The translations under genes and the position numbers were made by a program. DNA of 9,257 bases from Oscillospiraceae bacterium. Its GTDB lineage: Bacteria; Bacillota; Clostridia; Oscillospirales; UBA929. The stretch lies in the NCBI GenBank assembly GCA_031282535.1, contig JAITDM010000147.1, positions 1 through 9,257 on the forward strand, read 5' to 3'. Numbering within the stretch: position 1 is the stretch's first letter; each line of letters starts with the position of its first letter. The notes beneath the pieces are model-generated. The model was given only the letters and a program-made list of their open reading frames with translations, had not been told where the DNA came from and searched no databases. Below, piece after piece: positions 1-5,032 of this stretch.

Positions 1-20
1 ACCGCCGCATGGACGGACGC

Positions 21-45
21 GGACGGCTCGGAGAGCCGTCCCTAC
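21..45 (-). repeat. GTAGGG-type palindromic element, copy 1
   Basis: Arms GGACGGCTC (21-29) and GAGCCGTCC (33-41) pair perfectly over 9 bp around a 3-base loop. Read on the minus strand the element begins with GTAG. Two further palindromes in the window (942-964 and 7819-7844) share the GTAGGG lead and the orientation but have different stems. It lies downstream of uppP. No T-run follows it on the minus strand, so it is not a canonical terminator. Confidence 0.6.
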
Positions 46-70
46 CGAGGTGGGGCCTACCGAAGTGGTG
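41..70. repeat. 15-bp direct tandem repeat, two copies
   Basis: Positions 41-55 and 56-70 are two adjacent 15-base units beginning CCTACCGA, with two mismatches (49/64 and 54/69). The repeat starts at the GTAG end of the palindrome at 21-45 and ends just before the uppP stop codon. It may be a local duplication of the element border. Confidence 0.55.
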
Positions 71-77
71 CCTTTAC

Positions 78-911
78 TCAAAGAAGGAAGGAGAACGCGA
101 TGGCGACGACCCCGACGGCGAGGCAGTAGTAAGCGAAGCCGCCGAACTTTCCGCTGACGACCAGCCGCTTGACAAGCCCAATGGCAAAGTAACCGGATAC
201 GGCCGCCACGGCCATGCCGAGCAGGTAGACCGGCAGGTTGGTCGTGTCGAAGCCCTGCCGCAGCTCTTTGAAGAGCTGCAAAAGCGTTGCGCCCAGCACG
301 GCGGGCAGGGACAGCAAAAACGAGAAGCGCACGGCAAAGGCTCTGTCGAACCGGCGCAGCAGGCCGCCGGAGATGGTCATCCCCGAGCGGGACAGGCCCG
401 GCAAAATCGCGATGCCTTGGCAGACGCCGACGAGAAGCGCGTCCCCCACGGTGGCGTTGGTCTCGTCCTTCCGCGCGCCGGGGCGGAGGCGGTCGGAGAC
501 AAAGAGCACGGCCCCGGTCAGGCAGAGGAAGAGACCGATCAACATGGGCTTTTGCAGGAGGGTCTCCACGACGTCGGAGAAAAGGACGGCCGGGATCAGC
601 GGCAGGCAGGCCACGACGAGCAGCAGCACCAGCCGGCGCGCCTTGGGGACGCGGTCCGTGCGTCCGCGCCGGGACGGGGCCAGGTCGCGCACGCCGCGCA
701 CGAGTTCGCAGGCCATGTCGGAGATGTCCCGCCAGTAGAAGACGCAGAGGGAGAGCAACGTGCCGAAATGGAGCAAAACGTCGAAAAAGACCGGCGCTTC
801 CTCCAGCCCAAAGAGGGACTGAAACAGGGCCAGGTGCCCGGAACTGGAGATCGGCAAAAACTCGGCCACGCCCTGGACGAGGCCCAAAAAGACAGCAAGC
901 AGCCAACTCAT
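78..911 (-). CDS. uppP: Undecaprenyl-diphosphatase (UppP/BacA family)
   Basis: This integral membrane enzyme dephosphorylates undecaprenyl pyrophosphate to regenerate the lipid carrier for peptidoglycan and other wall polymers; extra copies give bacitracin resistance in many bacteria. The 277-residue product has the usual family length. The N-terminal signature is GVAEFLPISSSGHL, with Glu17, Ser22-24 and His26. The second signature, PGLSRSGMT at 171-179, carries the conserved Arg175. Hydrophobic segments fill most of the rest, for example about 94-112, 122-139, 194-213, 228-245 and 258-276. The start at 911 is chosen over an in-frame ATG at 992 because MSWLL matches the family N-terminus and a GAGGTG ribosome site lies five bases upstream. 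It follows the DUF951 gene by 49 bases on the same strand and probably also has its own promoter at 995-1024. Confidence 0.96.
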   Translation of the reverse strand: MSWLLAVFLGLVQGVAEFLPISSSGHLALFQSLFGLEEAPVFFDVLLHFGTLLSLCVFYWRDISDMACELVRGVRDLAPSRRGRTDRVPKARRLVLLLVVACLPLIPAVLFSDVVETLLQKPMLIGLFLCLTGAVLFVSDRLRPGARKDETNATVGDALLVGVCQGIAILPGLSRSGMTISGGLLRRFDRAFAVRFSFLLSLPAVLGATLLQLFKELRQGFDTTNLPVYLLGMAVAAVSGYFAIGLVKRLVVSGKFGGFAYYCLAVGVVAIAFSFLL

Positions 912-941
912 ACGCACACCTCGGTTTTGATAATTTGGGTG

Positions 942-964
942 CCGGGCAGATGATTTGCCCCTAC
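942..964 (-). repeat. GTAGGG-type palindromic element, copy 2
   Basis: On the minus strand this reads GTAGGGGCA, a short AT-rich centre, then TGCCC. Perfect arms are 944-948 and 956-960, extendable by a G-T and an A-T pair. Its leading GTAG supplies the TAG stop codon of the DUF951 gene (961-963), and the hairpin would lie in the leader of uppP mRNA. Confidence 0.55.
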
Positions 965-1191
965 GGGTGGTTCGGTGGGGCTGTGGGCCCATCTATCTTA
1001 TCACAACCGTCGTGTGCGTGACAAATTTTTTTCACGGCCCGCTCCACTTTGGCGCGCGGCCGCATCACCTCGCGGCCGCAGCCCTCGCAGCGCAGCCGGA
1101 AATCCATGCCGACGCGCAGCACGCGCCAGCGGTCGCAGCCGCAGGGGTGTTGTTTTTTCATGTGCAGCAGATCGCCCACCGCGATGTCCAT
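961..1191 (-). CDS. DUF951 family small protein
   Basis: The 76-residue product matches the DUF951 family of short Firmicutes proteins of unknown function. It begins MDIAVGDLLHMKKQHPCG and continues with WRVLRVGMDFRLRCEGCGRE. Cys17, Cys35 and Cys38 in the HPCG and CEGC contexts look like a small metal-binding ribbon; this role is inferred. Family members usually end shortly after the basic stretch seen here at about 47-56 (RAKVERAVKK). The last 20 residues, including a His/Cys-rich piece, are therefore an unusual tail, and the stop codon is contributed by a palindromic repeat. The start at 1191 is preferred over a longer in-frame extension to 1380, which would cross the AT-rich and GC heptad repeats. 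The upstream G-run (GGGGGGTG) may be the ribosome site. It is transcribed toward uppP. Confidence 0.85.
   Translation of the reverse strand: MDIAVGDLLHMKKQHPCGCDRWRVLRVGMDFRLRCEGCGREVMRPRAKVERAVKKICHAHDGCDKIDGPTAPPNHP
995..1024 (-). promoter_or_regulatory. Probable uppP promoter inside the DUF951 gene
   Basis: On the minus strand TTGTCA (1019-1024, five of six to consensus) is followed after 18 bases by TAAGAT (995-1000, four of six). This would start transcription near 988, giving a roughly 75-base uppP leader that includes the palindrome at 942-964. Confidence 0.5.
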
Positions 1192-1207
1192 GGCGCACCC
1201 ACCCCCC

Positions 1208-1240
1208 AATTCATAATTCATAATGCATAATTCATAATTT
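1208..1240. repeat. Heptanucleotide tandem repeat, AATTCAT type
   Basis: There are four contiguous 7-base units: AATTCAT (1208-1214), AATTCAT (1215-1221), AATGCAT (1222-1228) and AATTCAT (1229-1235), followed by a partial AATTT. It lies directly upstream of the DUF951 gene, separated from it by the G-run that may serve as its ribosome site. The same AATGCAT unit recurs at 5718-5731. Confidence 0.85.
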
Positions 1241-1275
1241 CGTGAAATTGTCGTTCCCGCTATCACGAGGAGATG

Positions 1276-1298
1276 ACGCAGCACGCAGCACGTAGCAC
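1276..1298. repeat. Heptanucleotide tandem repeat, ACGCAGC type
   Basis: There are three 7-base units, ACGCAGC (1276-1282), ACGCAGC (1283-1289) and ACGTAGC (1290-1296), then AC. The period matches the AT-rich tract 36 bases away, but the base composition is entirely different. It would lie in the leader of the DUF951 transcript. Confidence 0.75.
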
Positions 1299-1318
1299 AA
1301 GGGCTCTGCTGCTTTAAG

Positions 1319-1345
1319 AATATAACTCCGGCGCGTATTTTGCAA
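1319..1345 (-). promoter_or_regulatory. Possible promoter for DUF951-uppP
   Basis: On the minus strand TTGCAA (1340-1345) is followed by TATATT (1319-1324, five of six to consensus), but the spacer is only 15 bases. It sits between the cysK terminator and the heptad tracts, where a promoter for DUF951 is expected. The short spacer keeps confidence low. Confidence 0.3.
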
Positions 1346-1354
1346 GGGGGTGTG

Positions 1355-1394
1355 CAAACAAACAGCGGGGGCGGCGCCATATGGCCGCCCCCGC
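1355..1394 (-). terminator. Rho-independent terminator of cysK
   Basis: An 11-bp perfect GC stem pairs GCGGGGGCGGC (1365-1375) with GCCGCCCCCGC (1384-1394) around an 8-base loop. On the minus strand it is followed by TGTTTGTTTG (1364-1355). It lies 54 bases beyond the cysK stop codon. Confidence 0.85.
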
Positions 1395-1448
1395 GTGGGA
1401 GTCGTTTGGAACGGTTGGAACCGGACGTCCCTTTGGTGTCAAGAGGGC

Positions 1449-2378
1449 TCAGTCTGCGAACATCGGTGTGGACAGATAGCGCTCTCCAGTGTCGGGCAGG
1501 ACGACCACGATGAGTTTGTCCTTGTTCTCCGGGCGCTGCGCGAGCTGCGTGGCGGCCCAGAGGGCGGCGCCGGAGGAGATGCCCACCAGCAGACCCTCGC
1601 GCCTCGCCAGGATGCGGCCCGTCTCAAACGCATCCTCGTTTTCCACGGCGACGACCTCGTCGTAGACGGCGGTGTTCAGTACGTCGGGCACAAAGCCCGC
1701 GCCGATGCCCTGGATCTTGTGCGGACCGGCGGTCCCCTTCGAAAGCACCGGCGAGGCGGCCGGTTCCACCGCGACCACTTGGACATGGGGGTTTTTGGAC
1801 TTTAAGTACTCGCCGGCGCCCGTGACCGTGCCGCCCGTGCCGACGCCGCTGACCAGGATGTCGACCTTGCCGTCGGTGTCGTCCCAGATCTCGGGGCCGG
1901 TGGTCGCCTTGTGGATGGCGGGGTTGGCCGGGTTGGAGAACTGGCTGGGGATGAAACTGTGCGGCGTCTCGGCCGCGAGTTCGTCGGCCTTCGCAATGGC
2001 GCCCTTCATGCCCTTCGCGCCCTCCGTCAGGACGAGCTCGGCCCCGTAAGCCTTGAGCAGGTTCCGGCGCTCCACGCTCATCGTTTCCGGCATGGTCAGG
2101 ATGATCCGGTAGCCGCGGGAGGCGGCGACAGAGGCGAGACCGATGCCCGTGTTGCCGCTCGTCGGCTCGATGATGACGGAGTCGGGCTTCAGCGCGCCCG
2201 AGGCCTCGGCGTCCTCGATCATGGCCTTGGCGATGCGGTCTTTGACGCTCCCGGCCGGATTGAAGTACTCCAGCTTGCCCAGAATCGTTGTGGAGAGACC
2301 CGCGTCCTTGCTGTAGTTGGAGAGTTCGAGCAGCGGGGTGTTGCCGATCAGATCCGTCAGATTTTTGTACGTTTTCAT
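1449..2378 (-). CDS. cysK: Cysteine synthase A (O-acetylserine sulfhydrylase)
   Basis: This PLP enzyme makes L-cysteine from O-acetylserine and sulfide in the cytoplasm. The 309-residue product has the standard length for the family. IGNTPLLEL at 11-19 is typical. NPAGSVKDR at 40-48 carries the PLP lysine Lys46. PTSGNTG is the substrate-binding loop, and GVGTGGTVTG is the phosphate-binding loop. GISSGAA and the C-terminal PDTGERYLSTPMF are also family hallmarks. The start at 2378 is favoured over in-frame ATGs further upstream because MKTYKNLTDLIGNTP aligns with family N-termini and AAGGA (2387-2391) sits eight bases upstream. The gene appears monocistronic, with an AT-rich promoter region upstream and an intrinsic terminator downstream. 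No serine acetyltransferase gene is adjacent. CysM or cystathionine-beta-synthase-like alternatives are less likely given the CysK-type C-terminus. Confidence 0.96.
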   Translation of the reverse strand: MKTYKNLTDLIGNTPLLELSNYSKDAGLSTTILGKLEYFNPAGSVKDRIAKAMIEDAEASGALKPDSVIIEPTSGNTGIGLASVAASRGYRIILTMPETMSVERRNLLKAYGAELVLTEGAKGMKGAIAKADELAAETPHSFIPSQFSNPANPAIHKATTGPEIWDDTDGKVDILVSGVGTGGTVTGAGEYLKSKNPHVQVVAVEPAASPVLSKGTAGPHKIQGIGAGFVPDVLNTAVYDEVVAVENEDAFETGRILARREGLLVGISSGAALWAATQLAQRPENKDKLIVVVLPDTGERYLSTPMFAD

Positions 2379-2440
2379 CGTGGCATTCCTTCTTTCCTGC
2401 AATGTATGGCTGTTTGTCTGTGCCCGGCAATCGGAACACA

Positions 2441-2503
2441 TATCATACATATTGATTTAATATATAATTAACACATCCACGCGGATTTGTCAAGCGGGCG
2501 CTT
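2441..2503 (-). promoter_or_regulatory. Probable cysK promoter region
   Basis: A very AT-rich island interrupts GC-rich surroundings. On the minus strand a perfect TTGACA (2488-2493) is followed 17 bases later by the poor -10 TAATTA; TATGAT at 2442-2447 is an alternative -10 without a good -35. The inverted repeat AAGCG/CGCTT (2492-2503) overlaps the TTGACA and could be an operator. The exact start site is not resolved. Confidence 0.4.
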
Positions 2504-2586
2504 CCAAATAACTTTGGCCGGATGCGGCGCCGGGCGTTTTTTCGGCAGATAAGACAAAAATACGGCGGGCAATTTGTGTATTTGCA

Positions 2587-2630
2587 CGAAAAACACCGCA
2601 ACGAACTGTCGCGCAGTCGGTTGCGGTGTT
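2587..2630 (-). terminator. Rho-independent terminator of the tRNA cluster
   Basis: On the minus strand AACACCGCAAC (2630-2620) pairs with GTTGCGGTGTT (2602-2592), giving an 11-bp stem with an inner ACTG/CAGT extension. A run of T (2593-2589) follows. It lies nine bases past the CCA end of tRNA-Cys. The A/T flanks may also allow some function on the other strand. Confidence 0.92.
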
Positions 2631-2638
2631 CACAGTGT

Positions 2639-2713
<75 letters not shown>

Positions 2714-2742
2714 AAAAAAGTGAGGGTCTGGCGGGAAATAAG

Positions 2743-2791
2743 CTTGTCACATTTGGTGCGGAGGTTCTCGCCGGGCAAACCAAATGACAAG
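2743..2791. other. Imperfect long hairpin in the tRNA-Gly/tRNA-Cys spacer
   Basis: CTTGTCA-CATTTGGT (2743-2757) pairs with ACCAAATGACAAG (2779-2791), giving 13 pairs with a two-base bulge and a roughly 21-base loop. On the plus strand a T-rich stretch follows it, but no plus-strand gene precedes it. A tRNA-precursor processing structure or attenuator is possible; no function is assigned. Confidence 0.45.
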
Positions 2792-2818
2792 GTTATTTTT
2801 CGACGGACCCTTCAAACC

Positions 2819-2846
2819 GGGCGCCTCCAAGTGATGAGAGGCGCCC
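2819..2846. other. GC-rich hairpin just after tRNA-Gly
   Basis: GGGCGCCTC (2819-2827) and GAGGCGCCC (2838-2846) form a 9-bp perfect stem around a 10-base loop, ten bases past the CCA of tRNA-Gly. No T-run follows on the minus strand. The segment 2820-2830 (GGCGCCTCCAA) equals, in opposite orientation, the 3' end of tRNA-Cys plus one base. Confidence 0.5.
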
Positions 2847-2856
2847 ATGCAGACGA

Positions 2857-2931
2857 TGGAGCGGGAAACGGGATTCGAACCCGCGACTTTCACCTTGGCA
2901 AGGTGACACTCTACCTCTGAGTCATTCCCGC
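2857..2931 (-). tRNA. tRNA-Gly (GCC)
   Basis: Minus-strand cloverleaf with acceptor GCGGGAA and anticodon GCC (2899-2897) in the loop TTGCCAA. The T-loop is GGTTCGAATCC, and CCA is encoded at 2859-2857. Its 5' end is only three bases from tRNA-Phe. Confidence 0.97.
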
Positions 2932-2934
2932 GTA

Positions 2935-3010
<76 letters not shown>

Positions 3011-3095
3011 AAGTGGAGATGTTGACAAATCCATGGGTTGGATGTCAGAAGTGTGCCTGACGAAGACCAATGAATTTGCCAACAAAACCGCCTTT

Positions 3096-3172
3096 TGGCG
3101 ACCCCGAACGGGCTCGAACCGTCGACCTCTAGCGTGACAGGCTAGCGTTCTAACCAACTGAACTACGGGGCC
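3096..3172 (-). tRNA. tRNA-Asp (GTC)
   Basis: Minus-strand cloverleaf with acceptor GGCCCCG pairing with CGGGGTC (one G-T pair). The anticodon GTC (3138-3136) lies in the loop CTGTCAC. The discriminator is G, as expected for Asp, and CCA is encoded at 3098-3096. An 85-base spacer without a further tRNA separates it from tRNA-Phe. Confidence 0.97.
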
Positions 3173-3182
3173 CTATGATGAT

Positions 3183-3258
3183 TGGTGGGAACAGCAGGGC
3201 TCGAACCTGCGACCCCATGCGTGTAAGGCATGTGCTCTCCCAGCTGAGCTATACTCCC
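3183..3258 (-). tRNA. tRNA-Val (TAC)
   Basis: Minus-strand cloverleaf with acceptor GGGAGTA pairing with TGTTCCC. The D-arm is GCTCAGCTGGGAGAGC, the anticodon TAC (3225-3223) lies in the loop CTTACAC, and CCA is encoded at 3185-3183. It is the first gene of the cluster after the promoter. Confidence 0.97.
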
Positions 3259-3294
3259 CGATCAAACGAATGGCTAGCCACAGCGGCAAAATTA

Positions 3295-3323
3295 ATTATA
3301 CTCAGCCAGGCCGGCCTTGTCAA
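3295..3323 (-). promoter_or_regulatory. Perfect-consensus promoter of the tRNA cluster
   Basis: On the minus strand TTGACA (3318-3323), a 17-base spacer and TATAAT (3295-3300) match the housekeeping sigma consensus at all twelve positions. A short A-run lies just upstream of the -35. Transcription would begin near 3288, about 30 bases before tRNA-Val. Confidence 0.93.
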
Positions 3324-3370
3324 CCCTTTTTTCGCATACTTTGTGCCGGGGCTGGATTTTTGGATGCGGA

Positions 3371-3381
3371 TATGCTAATAT
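3371..3381 (+). promoter_or_regulatory. Possible extended -10 promoter for the DUF1538-PII operon
   Basis: TGCTAATAT (3373-3381) fits an extended -10 (TGn then TAATAT, four of six). No good -35 is visible. It lies about 70 bases before the start codon, in the spacer opposite the tRNA promoter. Confidence 0.35.
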
Positions 3382-3448
3382 AGATCCATCACACATACGA
3401 TTCAACACATGGGGAGGCGCATCAGTTTTATAGGATGGGAGGAGACCG

Positions 3449-5032
3449 ATGAACAAAAAGCTGCGGGAGAAGGTGAGGGAGGCGTTTGCCTCCGTGCTGC
3501 CTGTCACGGCCATCGTTCTGGGCGTCAGCATTGTCGTGGATATGCCCATCAGTACCGTCACCATGTTTTTGGCGGGGGCCATGCTGCTTGTCTTGGGGAT
3601 GGGTCTGTTTTCGCTGGGTGCGGACATGTTTATGATGCCGATGGGAGAGGGCGTCGGCGGGCAGATTGCCCGGAGCGGAAAACTGTGGCTGCTCATCTCG
3701 GTCGCTTTCTTCCTCGGCTTTGTCGTCACCGTGGCCGAACCCGACTTGCAGGTCCTGGCCGGGCAGGTGCCTTCGATCCCCAGCGGACTCCTCATCGCGA
3801 GTGTGGCGGCCGGCGTGGGGGCCTTTCTTGTGTTGGCGCTGCTGCGCGTGCTGTTTCGCGTCAGCCTGTCGCGGCTGCTCATCGGATTTTATCTGGCGGT
3901 CTTTTTGGTCTCGTTTTTTGTGCCCAACAATTTCGTGTCTGTCGCCTTCGACTCCGGCGGCGTCACAACCGGGCCGATCACGGTCCCCTTCCTCATGGCG
4001 CTCGGGCTCGGCCTGGCCGCGACCAAGGGCAGCAAGGACTCGCACGACAACAGCTTCGGCCTGGTGGCGCTGTGTTCCATCGGCCCCATTTTGGCGGTGC
4101 TGATCCTCGGCAGCGGGTTCTCCACGCGGGCGGTGCGGCAGGCGTCGGCACCGGTGCCCTTTATGAACACGACGGCCGAGGTGGCCCGGCACTTTGCCGC
4201 CGAGTTTCCCCACTACCTGCGCGAGGTCGCGGTGGCCCTGGTTCCCATCCTGTTCTGCCTGTTTATATTCCAAATTTTGACAAAAAAATACCGGAAACGC
4301 CAGCTTTTGCGGATGGGTATGGGGTTTGCGTACACCTTTTTTGGGCTGGTGCTGTTCTTTACCGGCGTCAACGTCGGATTCATCCCCGTGGGGCAGCAGA
4401 TCGGCGCCGAGATCGCCGGCTCCGACTACAAGTGGATGCTCATCCCCATCGGGATGCTCATCGGGTACTACATCGTGGCCGCCGAGCCGGCCGTCCACGT
4501 GCTAAACCGGCAGGTGGAAGAGGTGTCGGGCGGCCATGTGAGCGGCCGCGCGATGCGCGTCAGTCTCTCGATCGGCATGGCCGCGGCGCTGGCCATCGCC
4601 ATGGTGCGGGTGCTCACGGGGATCTCGATCTACTGGTTCATGCTCCCCGGGTACGCCATCGCGCTGGGGCTCACGTTTGTGGTCCCGAAGATCTTTACGG
4701 GCATCGCCTTCGACTCGGGCGGCGTCGTCAGCGGGCCGCTCACGTCGACCTTTTTGCTGCCGTTTGCGATGGGGGCCTGCGAGGCCGTCGGCGGCAACGT
4801 CATGACGGACGCCTTTGGCGTGGTCGCGATGGTCGCGATGATGCCGCTGATCGCGGTGCAGATTATGGGCTTTGTGTTTGTGAGAAAGATGAAGAAGGTG
4901 GAGGCCGTCGAATTCCCCGCGGACGTCGCCGGCGAAGATGCGGACAACATCATCGAGCTGGACGGCGACGGGGACGAGGAGCTCATCGATTTCGACGATT
5001 ACGAGGAGGAACCGTCTCATGGTGGGTCATGA
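3449..5032 (+). CDS. DUF1538 integral membrane protein, two fused repeats; putative cation/proton antiporter
   Basis: The 527-residue product has about a dozen hydrophobic segments and two copies of the DUF1538 pattern. Repeat 1 carries VAEPDLQVLAGQV (about 95-107) and AFDSGGVTTGP (166-176). Repeat 2 carries AAEPAVHVLNRQV (344-356) and AFDSGGVVSGP (420-430). From recollection, a two-gene DUF1538 pair (UmpAB) from Halomonas was reported as a Na+(Li+,K+)/H+ antiporter, so cation/proton exchange is a reasonable but unproven role here. The C-terminal 45 residues are hydrophilic and strongly acidic (DGDGDEE, DFDDYEEE). The ATG at 3449 follows GGGAGGAGA. The gene overlaps the downstream PII-like gene by 14 bases, and its GAGGAGGA near the end doubles as that gene's ribosome site, implying coupled translation and a shared function. 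Confidence 0.88.
   Translation: MNKKLREKVREAFASVLPVTAIVLGVSIVVDMPISTVTMFLAGAMLLVLGMGLFSLGADMFMMPMGEGVGGQIARSGKLWLLISVAFFLGFVVTVAEPDLQVLAGQVPSIPSGLLIASVAAGVGAFLVLALLRVLFRVSLSRLLIGFYLAVFLVSFFVPNNFVSVAFDSGGVTTGPITVPFLMALGLGLAATKGSKDSHDNSFGLVALCSIGPILAVLILGSGFSTRAVRQASAPVPFMNTTAEVARHFAAEFPHYLREVAVALVPILFCLFIFQILTKKYRKRQLLRMGMGFAYTFFGLVLFFTGVNVGFIPVGQQIGAEIAGSDYKWMLIPIGMLIGYYIVAAEPAVHVLNRQVEEVSGGHVSGRAMRVSLSIGMAAALAIAMVRVLTGISIYWFMLPGYAIALGLTFVVPKIFTGIAFDSGGVVSGPLTSTFLLPFAMGACEAVGGNVMTDAFGVVAMVAMMPLIAVQIMGFVFVRKMKKVEAVEFPADVAGEDADNIIELDGDGDEELIDFDDYEEEPSHGGS

Noticed and set aside
21..41. Terminator of uppP
   Set aside because: The stem is good but no T-run follows on the minus strand, and the sequence fits the GTAGGG palindrome family better.
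9..953. Plus-strand open frame opposite uppP
   Set aside because: It is a shadow of uppP, with low-complexity charged sequence, no hydrophobic core and no ribosome site.
961..1380. 139-residue version of the DUF951 gene
   Set aside because: The extra N-terminus would be encoded by the heptamer arrays and a likely promoter; the family start is at 1191.
2510..2550. Plus-strand terminator (GC segment followed by TTTTTT at about 2536)
   Set aside because: The stem is weak and there is no plus-strand gene upstream to terminate.
2714..2856. A sixth tRNA in the long spacer
   Set aside because: No acceptor, D-arm and T-arm set with a GGTTCGAATCC-like motif can be placed.
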